DNA from: Acridotheres tristis
Taxonomy: Eukaryota > Chordata > Aves > Passeriformes > Sturnidae
Direction: 5' to 3'
Assembly (NCBI GenBank): GCA_037013685.1
Contig: CM072885.1
Location: forward strand, 71,759,285 to 71,823,284
Length of the DNA: 64,000 bases
Positions 1-10,482 of the stretch are shown here, one piece after another. Made by a program: the position numbers and the translations under genes. Within the stretch, counting starts at the first letter, position 1; each line of letters starts with the position of its first letter. The notes beneath the pieces are model-generated. The model was given only the letters and a program-made list of their open reading frames with translations, was not told the DNA's origin and searched no databases.

Positions 1-2615
1 ATTATTTTCTGAAGTTACTCTAGGGTAGTTTAATCTTATTTCAGTTTGAATCCTAAGTTAAAATGTAATTTTCTGTCCTTTAGAAAGTTGACATTTAAAT
101 GGCTGATAAACAAATTGCCTGTACCTGGCATTGATAATCTATCTGAAACAAGTTAATCTAAGTTTTTTAAGGATGCAGGTGGAGATAACAAAGCAACATC
201 TGGCCTTCATTTCTTCTAAAGAACTTTATATTTGCCTGCTGCCATATCCTAGGAGCTGTTTGTCCATATGGGAGCACTGAAGAAGCTGCTACAAAATGAA
301 ATGGAATATTTTGGTGGCTGCAGACAAATGCCTGACCCAGGATGAAGGCTGAGAGCAGCTGCTTTCTGAGCTTGGCATGCACAGCTGGTTACCCAGCTGT
401 TCCAGATGTGTCACCGTTCTAATGTTACTTGTGCAGTGAGGATTTTGGTTTGGGGTTTTTTGGGGGGTTTTTTTGTTGTTGGGTTTTTTGGGGGTTTTTT
501 TGGTGTTTCTTCATTCTGAGGATGCCAAAGAAAATGTTTTTAAGGTCTGTGTAAATCTGTGGCTGCTGTGGTGAGGCTGCAATCAACTTGAATTGCAGCT
601 CTGGGTAGGTGACACCAGCACAGGTTGGTAATTGCCTCGTGTGGAATTCTGGCTGGGGATGTGTCCAAGATCACTGATTTAGGCTGGATTTGGTTCTCTT
701 TGGGATAAAAGTAAAACCTACAAGCAAACACTGCTGTTTTCAGCGGGCTGCTGTAGAGAATATCTGGACAAAACCAGATGTGGGATCATTAACTTCTTTA
801 TTACTGAAACAAAAACGAGAATAAGGAATTAATTTTTTTTTTCTTTTTGTCAAATTCTATCCAGATCCCTGTTCTGTGGAACGGGAATACTTCAAAGTAT
901 TTCAGACTAAAAATGGAAACGCCCTCTTGCTCTTTTGAAGGTGAAATGAGTCCTGATTGGGGGGGGAAAAAAAAAAAACAGACTCTGCATGTTTTAAGTT
1001 GATAGAACAAGGAAGATTTACTTACAGCCTCGAGGTTTGGTCAATGAAAACTTTCAGGAAAAGATTCCATCCTCATCTGTTTTTAGCTGGTCTGTGTCAC
1101 AGTGAAGTGACTGAATTCTCTTCTGCATCTTTAATTCCATTACAGCCAATGTGTAAAATATCCTCGTTGCTCATGTGGAGGAAAATTGCTTTATCCACAC
1201 CCAGAGAGGAATTCTGTCCCTGCATCAGCAGCTGAGTCCAGGCAATCAGTTTCTTGCTTGGAGTGGCAAAAGTCTGAATGTGCTTCTCGTGCTGAAAGAT
1301 TGAGTCAGAGCACATCATGGAGACACCCAACATTGCCAAGCAACTTGTATGTGAATCTCCTTTGTTTTCAGCAATGGATTCTATTTAAGAAAAAAAAAAA
1401 TTCTAAATAATGATCACCTTACTAGAAGTAAAATAATTAGTGGGTACAAACAAATACTTAAGATATTTTTTGAGAAAATTGTCATTAATTGACAGTACAT
1501 TTCAAAGCACTTGAGGGGGGGGAAAAAGACTGCAAAATTCAGCAACTCAGCATATAAATCACCTCCTCACAATATGAATTTCTGGTGAGTCTTGACACTG
1601 ATTACACATGTAGTTGAGTGCTTCATACTGTGCAGCTTTCTTCTTGGTAAATTCCCAAGTCAGCAAGAACATGGAGGCTCTTTCAGATGTTTTAGCTTTA
1701 AAGAGGAACTTTAAAGAGGAATTTTTTTTTTCAGTATGCTCATCCACCATTCTAGGAAACAGGGAAACAGCTGTTACTGGCTGTTGGGTTTACTCTTTTT
1801 ACACTGTTGTTTTTTGGGGTTTTTTTACACTGAAATAGTCCTATCTAGACAGAGGGGAAGAAAGACAGCTGAGCTTTCTGAGGAATGTTTCCTGATGCTA
1901 TTTTGTGTTTGGTTTTTGGCTACCTGGAGAACGTCTCCGTTTGCACATGCAGGGAGGCCAGAGGCAGCTCGTAGGAGTCAGGTCTGGCTGAAGTGTCATT
2001 TTGTGAGAGGGAAATTGCCTGGAAACCAAAATCACCTTTGAATCACATTCCTGGCTGTTTCCTTAGCCTGTGCCAACACAGCCATAATACTCTGTAACTA
2101 CTGCTTCTAGTATATTGTGCCTGCAAATAATAAATACTTTAATGAAGACAAAGTGCCTGGATGATGTGTGAAATCCTGGCCACTATTTACAGGGTAGCAG
2201 CTACAAATGAACCAAGCAGCCTCAGCCATTGAGAGATTGCCTTAGTGAAGAGGAACTGGTTAATGCTCATGGAATACAACTCTGGGAAAACCACATTTGC
2301 TTGTATAAGCTGATTGGGGGGATAACTACTCTGACCTCACAGCTTTTTATTTTAAAACTTTTATTTCGTGATCTTAAAGCTATTCCATTCTGTGTGACCA
2401 GCTAAGTACAGCCTAGCTAAGCTCCACTTCATTTCCATCACGCCGGTTTTAGGAGCAGGGAGAGCAGAGGTCATGGCACTTGGCTCGTGTTTGCCTCATT
2501 AAAATCCCGTGGAGCGCGGGCAGCAGGGCTGGGTGATGTTTGTGCAAGGTGGGGCTCTAAATCTAAAGCCTGGCTTTGAGCCCTGCCTGTTCCCATCCTG
2601 CTGCCCTGCAGGGAG
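1..2615. other. Upstream non-coding sequence
   Basis: AT-rich unique sequence. It has a G/T-run block at 452-494 and several short homopolymers (for example at 961-980 and 1390-1400). Open frames here are short with no family resemblance. It could contain the 3' flank of an upstream gene (PLEKHA5 precedes AEBP2 in mammals as I recall), but I see no exon. Confidence 0.6.
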
Positions 2616-2759
2616 CCCTGCACCGATCCCTGCACCGATCCCTGCATCGATCCCTGCACCGATCCCTGCACCGATCCCTGCACCGATCCCTGCATCGATC
2701 CCTGCACCGATCCCTGCATCGATCCCTGCACCGATCCCTGCATCGATCCCTGCACCGAT
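2616..2759 (+). repeat. 12-bp minisatellite (CCCTGCACCGAT)
   Basis: Twelve head-to-tail units of CCCTGCACCGAT, some with a CCCTGCATCGAT variant (a C-to-T change at the CpG-flanking position). Units with CATCGAT contain a ClaI site. No stop codons occur in several frames, which explains the long overlapping open frames. Confidence 0.97.
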
Positions 2760-2810
2760 CCCTGCCCTGCCCAGCGTTTCCAGTGGTGAGCCGCGGGCTG
2801 TGGGAGCTCT

Positions 2811-3458
2811 GGGATGTCTGGGATGTCTGGGATGTCTGGGATGTCTGGGATGTCTGAGATGTCTGGGATGTCTGAGATGTCTGGGATGTCTGGGATGTCT
2901 GGGATGTCTGGGATGTCTGGGATGTCTGAGATGTCTGGGATGTCTGGGATGTCTGGGATGTCTGGGATGTCTGAGATGTCTGGGATGTCTGGGATGTCGG
3001 GGATGTCTGGGATGTCTGAGATGTCTGGGATGTCGGGGATGTCTGGGATGTCTGGGATGTCTGGGATGTCTGAGATGTCTGGGATGTCTGGGATGTCTGG
3101 GATGTCTGGGATGTCTGGGATGTCTGAGATGTCTGGGATGTCTGGGATGTCTGGGATGTCTGGGATGTCTGAGATGTCTGGGATGTCGGGGATGTCTGGG
3201 ATGTCTGGGATGTCTGGGATGTCTGAGATGTCTGGGATGTCTGGGATGTCTGGGATGTCTGGGATGTCTGAGATGTCTGGGATGTCGGGGATGTCTGGGA
3301 TGTCTGGGATGTCTGGGATGTCTGGGATGTCTGGGATGTCTGAGATGTCTGGGATGTCTGGGATGTCTGAGATGTCTGGGATGTCGGGGATGTCTGGGAT
3401 GTCTGGGATGTCTGGGATGTCTGGGATGTCTGGGATGTCTGGGATGTCTGGGATGTCT
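2811..3458 (+). repeat. 9-bp minisatellite, exactly 72 units (GGGATGTCT)
   Basis: 648 bp of 9-bp units with no length drift. Most are GGGATGTCT; GAGATGTCT variants recur every 4-6 units in most of the array, and GGGATGTCG variants usually fall immediately after a GAGATGTCT unit. Because 9 is a multiple of 3, all frames stay open on both strands and produce spurious repeat proteins such as MSG or PDI repeats. Confidence 0.98.
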
Positions 3459-3889
3459 GCAGCTGATGGCTCACGACTCCTCACGGGATGTCGGTGGACA
3501 GGAGCGAGTCCTGGTTAAAGCCCGAGCCCTGCTCACTCCCCGGGCAGCTCCCCCACCCTGGGGTGCCACGAGCAAACCGGGTTTTGTTCGCTGGCAGGGA
3601 TGGGGGGATGGCAGCTCTTGGAGGAGCTGTGGATTGCAGGGATGCCCAGCAGGGATTGGTGTTTCGGGAGGAGCTGCTGCCTGTCGGGATCCCTGCGGGA
3701 GGAGGATCCCCCCAGCCCTCCCTTCCTGCAGCTGCACCAACTCTGCTGTTGCTGTTTCTGTGTTTAACCCGGGGTGCAGGGACTGCCCTGGCCACGGGAG
3801 ATGGGGATGGATGGTTCCGGCCCGAGTTCAAGTGCTCAGCCCAAAGGAACCCGGCAGGGCAGAGTTAGCCAGGCTGCAGCTGCTGCTGC
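3459..3889. other. GC-rich spacer between arrays
   Basis: Unique GC-rich sequence between the 9-bp array and the pyrimidine tract. Open frames read through from the flanking repeats; none resembles a known protein. Confidence 0.6.
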
Positions 3890-4350
3890 TTCCCTCCTTT
3901 CCCCTCCTTTCCCCTCCTTTCCCCTCCTTTCCCCTCCTTTTCCCTCTTTTTCCCTCCTTTTCCCTCCTTTTCCCCCTGCATTTCCCCTCCTTTTCCCCCT
4001 GCATTTCCCCTCCGTTCCCCCCTCATTTTCCTTCCTTTTCCTCCTGCATTTCCTCTTTCCCTCCTGCATTTTCCCTCCTTTCCCCCTGCATTTCCCCTCT
4101 TTCCCCCCCTCATTTCCCCTCTTTCCCCCTGCATTTTCCCCATTCCCCTCTGCATTTCCCTTCTTTTCCCCCTGCATTTTCCCTCCTTTCCCCCTGCATT
4201 TTCCTTCCTTTCCCCCCTGCATTTCCCCTTTCCCTCCTGCATTTCCCCTTTCCCCCTGCATTTCCCCTCTTTTCCCCCCTCATTTCCCCTCTTTCCCCCT
4301 GCATTTTCCCCATTTTCCCCCTGCATTTTCCCTCCTTTTCCCCTCTCCCC
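3890..4350 (+). repeat. Polypyrimidine minisatellite
   Basis: About 460 bp almost wholly C and T on the + strand. The first 80 bp is a TTTCCCCTCC decamer, followed by irregular 17-20 bp units containing CCCTGCATTTCCCC. The strand asymmetry makes it a strong triplex (H-DNA) candidate. Confidence 0.95.
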
Positions 4351-6890
4351 AGCCTTTATCCCCTGGCTGGGGGCTCCCATCGTGTGTGAGTTTTCGGGAT
4401 CAATCGAGGATGCTGATGTGTGCCGTGGGAGTTTGGGGTGGCGATGCGGATTGCTCGGGTACCAGGCGATGGAGCACAAAGCGGCACAAAGGGCTCGGGA
4501 TGGTGGCCATGGCCACAAGTGGCTGACGAAAGGGACAAATACCGAGTTTAAAAAAAGAAAAAAAATGTCCAGGAGCGTCAAAGACGCCGCGGTCTGAGAA
4601 ACTCCGTGACTGTGCAGATGTGCGGGCTGCAGCTGGCCTGGCATCTCAGGAATATTAGGAATATTTAGTAATATCCCTTTCTCTTCCTTCTGGGAATCTG
4701 GGTGCTGAGCACGCGCAGGAAATCGGGGATTACAAACTTGTCTGAACTTTTCACTGCCAGACATTAACATGCGGATGCAGCAGCCCGTATGTAAATGATG
4801 TTATCTGAGCTCTTTCATGCATGTGTTTCCAGGATAAGAAAGGAGATTATTTCATTGTGTGAACTAATTACCTGTGAAGAAAAAATTTAGAGCCTTTTAA
4901 ATGTTAATGCCAGGCTGTATTTTTATTAACCTTCCTACTCAATGATGCAGTGTTGTGTGTTTATTGTGTATTTGCAAATGTTAAGGACTTGATCCTTTAA
5001 CCTAAGTGAAAGAAGTTCTTGATAGGACTTTGCATAAACGGGTTTCTTTGCAAGGTTGCAGCCACATCGCAGAGCCTTCCTTTGCCCATAAAACGAGGTT
5101 GCTTCACCAAATGGAAAGGCAAAGTGACTTTTAAGTATCGTGATATTGCTGCTTAATGGTGCACAGCAACAATTAAAGATAAAAAGGGGACAATGATATT
5201 ACACTGGAACTACGGGACAAATTGCAGCAGAACAGATAAAATGTGTTCTTGGCCTAACCTGCAGTTGCTCATAACCAGGGCAACAGAATTTGTGTTGATG
5301 CAGCAGATCCGAGCCCAGATGGGAGCAGCCCTTTTGCAGGATTTCAAGTTAAACACTTCAAACATTATGAGACAGGAGAGAATTAGTGTGAGAACCTGAT
5401 CTCTTGTGGTTCCTTCATCTCAGAGAAAATCCTGCATGTTGCTTATTAATAGTGTAATTAGATAAGGGAGGAGGGGAGTGACTTTGAAATGCATTGTGTT
5501 TCAATATTTACACGGCTTTTATTTTGTCATACTTTGTTAGGCATGATATAAACTGAATTGTTGGGGGTTTTCTGTAGAACATAAGCTGATGAGAACATGC
5601 TGCATGTAATGGAAATGAAAATGCATGCAATATGCCAAAAGGAGTTAGCACAGTGCAGTGCAGGTGGTGGACTGAGATCATCCACTGCAACATAAGAAAG
5701 TCCCAAAATCTGATTGTACTGATATGCAAAAGACCTCCAAAATATGTGCTGTTATAAAGATCTGAAACAGAGGTGGTTCATGGACATTGCTCCAGCACTT
5801 AATTTATGTTTGATTGAGGATGGTGAGGAGAATGTTTGGGGTTTTTTTTCTGTAAAGTCCCATTTTAAATTGGCTGCTTTGCTTCCTGTCTGCATGAACC
5901 TTGGGCTTGAGGAGCTGGGATGTGAACGTGTCTGAGGCACTTTGGTGTGAGATCAGGTCCTCGAGATCGCAGGGAGAACAGAAACCACGGCCTGAAGTGG
6001 TGCCAAAGGATTTTCCTTGGAAGAAGCAAGGCAGAAGTAGGTCACTGCTCCCCACAGAGCTGATGCCTTAGAGCTTTCAGTGCCCGAGTTACACTTCTGT
6101 AGCACATCCCTCTTTGTTGTGCCTCTTATGCACTAGCACAACCAAAATCAAATAGCTTCCCCAATTTAAGAGACCCCAGTTTCATGTGAAGACAGGTAGG
6201 CATGGACTGTAAGATTCACCACATTTTAAATCAGCTCTTTTTCAACCTTGCTCTAAAAAGTTTCCTGTATTTTCCAGGCTTTAAATAGCCAAATCCACTT
6301 TTCACCCAGATGAAACAAATGCTTAGAATTGCCGAAGCCAGGCAGAAATTCAGCTGCAAAGATGATGGTTCTGATAAATGATCCAGTTAAATGCAGTATA
6401 AAGCCAAACTGCTGCTGGCAGTTTGCCTGTCTGGCAGCAGCCTGCCAAGAAAATCTAGTGCCCCTTTTCCTGCCATAACTTCAGGATGAGAGGAGGTTGT
6501 TTTGGGGCACTGATCTGCCTACAAAAAGCACTGGATAATATTTGTTTCCTCAATGCACTTTGCATGTGTCGCTAGGCAGAAAAATCATCAAGCACATAAT
6601 GTTCACCTTGACTTAAAAAAACTCCCAGTTTTAAAAGACTGACGAGATTCAAAAGCATGATGTCACTAAAAGCCAAGCCCATCCCTGCTGAGAGCACTCG
6701 TGTGTGGGTTTAGCAGCAGCTTTCACTGGAAGGCTCCAAAGACAAACAACTGCAGCCCAGAGCAGCCTGGCAAAGAGATTCCCTTCAGCATGTCCCAACC
6801 AAGCACAGATTTGTGTGTGACAGCGTGCTGGAAGGCTTTGCCCACCCCTCTGCAGTCAAATGTTTGGAGAATGTGGGAGCAAGTGAGCTG
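4351..6890. other. Non-coding sequence, nothing recognised
   Basis: Mostly AT-rich unique DNA. Short open frames lack codon periodicity or family resemblance. No repeat family or RNA gene is recognised. Confidence 0.6.
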
Positions 6891-7236
6891 GGAATGGAAT
6901 TCAGGAGAGGGGAATAGAATTCAGGAGAGGGGAATAGAATTCAGGAGAGGGGAATAGAATTCAGGAGAGAGGAATAGAATTCAGGAGAGAGGAATAGAAT
7001 TCAGGAGAGGGGAATAGAATTCAGGAGAGGGGAATAGAATTCAGGAGAGGGGAATAGAATTCAGGAGAGAGGAATAGAATTCAGGAGAGAGGAATAGAAT
7101 TCAGGAGAGGGGAATAGAATTCAGGAGAGAGGAATAGAATTCAGGAGAGGGGAATAGAATTCAGGAGAGGGGAATAGAATTCAGGAGAGGGGAATAGAAT
7201 TCAGGAGAGGGGAATAGAATTCAGGAGAGGGGAATT
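6891..7236 (+). repeat. 20-bp minisatellite with 17 EcoRI sites
   Basis: About seventeen 20-bp units of TCAGGAGAGGGGAATAGAAT in perfect register, differing mainly at one position (GAGAGG versus GAGAGA). Each unit junction forms GAATTC, first at 6897. The first unit (GGAATGGAATTC) and the last (GGGGAATTGC) are diverged edges. Confidence 0.98.
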
Positions 7237-9351
7237 GCTGCTTTGCCTTTTGGAGAACATGCAGTGCATCCATAGGGCACATCATGGGGCACTGAGCCAA
7301 TTTAGGATCGAATCTCCCAATTCTGCCACGTATTCCAGGCTTCCTGAGAGAGGGGGCCTCTGACCTGTTGAAATCCTCACTGATGGAGGGTGAAATTCTG
7401 AATACAGTGCTCTGCTGTGTGGTAGGGGCCAAGTGCCCACCTCCTAGCAGCCATCAGTAATACCAGGATATCAGGATTTGCTGTGAGTTCCTCAAGACTC
7501 CCCAGGCTGAGTTTGGCCCCACTGAGGTCAATGTGAATTTTGCAATCAATAGCAGAGACACCAAAGTTTCAGACCAAGCCTGTAAAATCCCTCTGGGAGC
7601 ACATATCTCTGATCCTTTAGTTTGCAATAAAGGTGTTTGTTGCAAGATTGGGTGTAAAGCACTCAATCTCAGTTCTCATTCCATCACTGATAACCAGTGG
7701 GTGCATAACACAAGATTCCAAGTGTTCTCATTTCCCACTGCTTCAATCAAACAGCACCACAGCTCCAGCAGTACGTGCACAGCCAAAAAGACCTTAATTT
7801 CCCTTTCCTTGTCCAAATGATCACCTATGCAGCAACCATTTATTCGTTTCTGTCAAATGAAACCTCGCTGGCAATGGAAGAGTGTGGGAGCTCTGCCAGA
7901 GCTGGTGGTGGCTGCAGCTGGCACAGAGAGCAGCCTGGCCCAGGGTGAAGGGCAGTGCTCGGGCTGGGCAGGCAAGCTGCACCCCTGGCAGGCTGGCATG
8001 AGCCCGGGGAGCAGATCCTGCCACAGGAATCCTCTGCCCCAGGGCTGCCAGGCCAACAGCAGAGCGTGCAGGATGCAGGAGTGGCAGCCATTCCATGATG
8101 GGGCTGGGCTGCAGGATGTGCTGGGATTTCAGTGGGTTTTTTCCAGGCTGCTGCTGCCCTCAGCACGGTGTTTCTGTGGCAGAAGGGGGTGCAAGGAGGC
8201 TGAGAGCTGCCCTTGCTAAACCAGAGAGAGAAACACAAAGTGTGGCGAGTATTGAAGGGGAGGGAGGGGGGCAGGAGAGATTTTTTAAATTTTTTTTTTT
8301 TTTGCCAGACTGCAGCGATATTCCAGGCTCAGAGGGCAGGAGTGGGGAAGTTTGCAGTGAAAGCAGGAGGTTTGACAGGCAGGCATTCCCCTGGCTCTGT
8401 TGTCAGCGTGCAGACAGGCAGCACAGCTCCTTTGGCACGGAATTGCTGCAGTGAGCTGATGAAGATCTTTTCAGTCCCTGGGCTTCCCGGTGCTGTCATG
8501 ACAACAGCTACTTTGCCGGCCCTGCTGAAACCCCTTTCACATTCAGTGAATGCCTTGCACAGAAAAGTAGGTTGTTCTCATCAGCCTCCCTCTCTCTCTG
8601 TCTGTCTCAGGTTTGATTGATTGAGAATAGGGAGGGGCGCTGTACTTCTACAAGCTTGGCTTCCTTGCCATGAACATGATGGATCCTTCATCTTGCAGGA
8701 AAGGTTTGAGGAGTTAGGAATAGCAAACGGTGTTTTAATAGCTCAGAAGACAAATACTCTTTCTGTAATAAACATTTGTCATTAGTGGCAAACGACAGTG
8801 AAGTCATCCTGCTGGCTTTGTAATTGTTAAATTAGTTTTGATTAATTTGAGTATGACTTCTCTGTTCAGTGAATGCCCTAATAATGGCAATTCATGTCTT
8901 TGGATGCAATTCTGAACTTCTCTGAAATTCATGTGTTTGCTTGTGCTCAAGCCTAACAAATAATAAATTCTATTTAAACAAACCAATTCTGTGTATCTCT
9001 AGCTGTTTGATAAACTTCCCATGACCTGAATTTTTCTTGTAGCATCAGCAGAGCAGTGAGAAGATGAATTGTCCAGCTGCTAAGGTTTTGGGAAATCTGG
9101 ACTTTGACACCTTCCCCAAGGCAGTATCTTGCCCGAGGCTGGCCAGAGTGTGTGATTAATGCCTCTCTCAAGGATAACCTCCCTCCCCAAGGCTCTATCT
9201 GCCCAGACCTGGCCCTCATGGAGAACCTGTAATCTCCTTGCTTGTCATTTCTCATCTCATGGACCTAAATTTGTCATCTGTGCTCCTGTGGGAATTCTGA
9301 ATGGAGCCACCAGTGTTTGGGGCAGCACCCAAACCTGCCAGGGCTGGGTCC
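7237..9351. other. Non-coding sequence, nothing recognised
   Basis: Mixed composition, GC-richer at 7860-8230, with a T run at about 8281-8303. The open frames overlap one another in several frames and resemble no family. Confidence 0.6.
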
Positions 9352-9891
9352 CAGCTCAGCCCAGCTCAGCTCAGCCCAGCCCAGCTCAGCTCAGCCCAGC
9401 TCAGCCCAGCTCAGCCCAGCTCAGCTCAGCCCAGCTCAGCTCAGCCCAGCTCAGCCCAGCTCAGCTCAGCTCAGCTCAGCCCAGCTCAGCCCAGCTCAGC
9501 CCAGCTCAGCCCAGCCCAGCTCAGCCCAGCTCAGCTCAGCCCAGCTCAGCCCAGCTCAGCCCAGCTCAGCCCAGCCCAGCTCAGCCCAGCTCAGCCCAGC
9601 CCAGCTCAGCCCAGCTCAGCCCAGCTCAGCTCAGCCCAGCCCAGCTCAGCCCAGCTCAGCCCAGCCCAGCTCAGCCCAGCTCAGCCCAGCCCAGCCCAGC
9701 TCAGCTCAGCTCAGCCCAGCTCAGCTCAGCCCAGCCCAGCTCAGCCCAGCTCAGCTCAGCTCAGCTCAGCTCAGCTCAGCTCAGCCCAGCCCAGCTCAGC
9801 CCAGCTCAGCCCAGCTCAGCTCAGCTCAGCCCAGCTCAGCTCAGCTCAGCCCAGCCCAGCCCAGCCCAGCCCAGCTCAGCCCAGCTCAGCT
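9352..9891. repeat. Pentameric CAGCT/CAGCC satellite, 108 units
   Basis: Exactly 540 bp made of CAGCT and CAGCC pentamers with no insertion or deletion visible. On the minus strand this reads as GAGCT/GGGCT-type pentamers. Open frames (SAQPSSAQL-type) are repeat artefacts: period 5 keeps several frames free of stops. Confidence 0.97.
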
Positions 9892-10071
9892 GCTGAGGTC
9901 CCTCCAGCATCCCTTCCCACCTTTACAAAGCTGCAGGGAGCAGTGACTGTCATCCCCGTGTCAGCCTGGGGCAAAGCCAGGGTGATCTTTGGGAAGCCAG
10001 GAAAACTCTCACTGGCTTTGCAGACTTAGCAAAGCCTGTGTCCCTGTGGAACATGGGAACAGCATCTCAGT

Positions 10072-10482
10072 TTTACAGAATCACAGAAAAGTGAAGCTGG
10101 AAGGCACCTCAGGAGGTCACAGAGTCCAAGCAGCAACAGCTGGAAGAGGCTGCTCAGGGCCCTGTCCAGATGTGGTTGGAATAACTTCACAAACAGAGAT
10201 GCCACAACCTCTCTGGGCAATCTTTCACACTGCTTGAAAGTGAAAAAGTGTCTTCTTATGTTTAAATAGATGGAATTTTCTGCATCTCAATTTGTGACCA
10301 TTGGCTCTTGCCCTCACCAGACACCGAGTCTGGCCCCACCTCCTTCCCTTCCCCTCTCCCATATTTACACCTTGGAAAGATCCCCCTGAGCCTCCACTTG
10401 TTGGGGCTGGGCTCTCTCAGCCTCTCCTCATCTGACAAACTCCACTCCCTTTAATTATCTTCAGCCTCGCTCTGGGAAGCTG
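10072..10482 (-). mobile_element. CR1 LINE 3' end fragment (reverse)
   Basis: The + strand shows the reverse complement of a CR1 3' end: it opens with ACAGAATCACAGAA, continues AAGCTGGAAGGCACCTCAGG, GCCACAACCTCTCTGGGCAA, CTTGCCCTCACCAGAC, and CTCTCTCAGCCTCTCCTCAT. The element's 3' end is therefore at 10072 and its sense strand is minus. About 400 bp is recognisable and diverged, with no surviving reading frame. Confidence 0.9.

Noticed and set aside
2471..4389. Long open frames on both strands (up to 626 codons) with PDI, MSG, CLG or SQT repeat peptides
   Set aside because: The 9-bp and 12-bp units are multiples of three and contain no stop codons in most frames. All frames are open at once and no unique domain is attached.
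9352..9891. A genuine immunoglobulin switch region
   Set aside because: No heavy-chain constant exons or Ig sequence nearby. Only the pentamer composition is similar.
9159..10029. Three overlapping open frames of 209-245 codons rich in Ser-Ala-Gln-Pro
   Set aside because: They are readings of the stop-free pentamer array in three frames, with no recognisable domain at either end.
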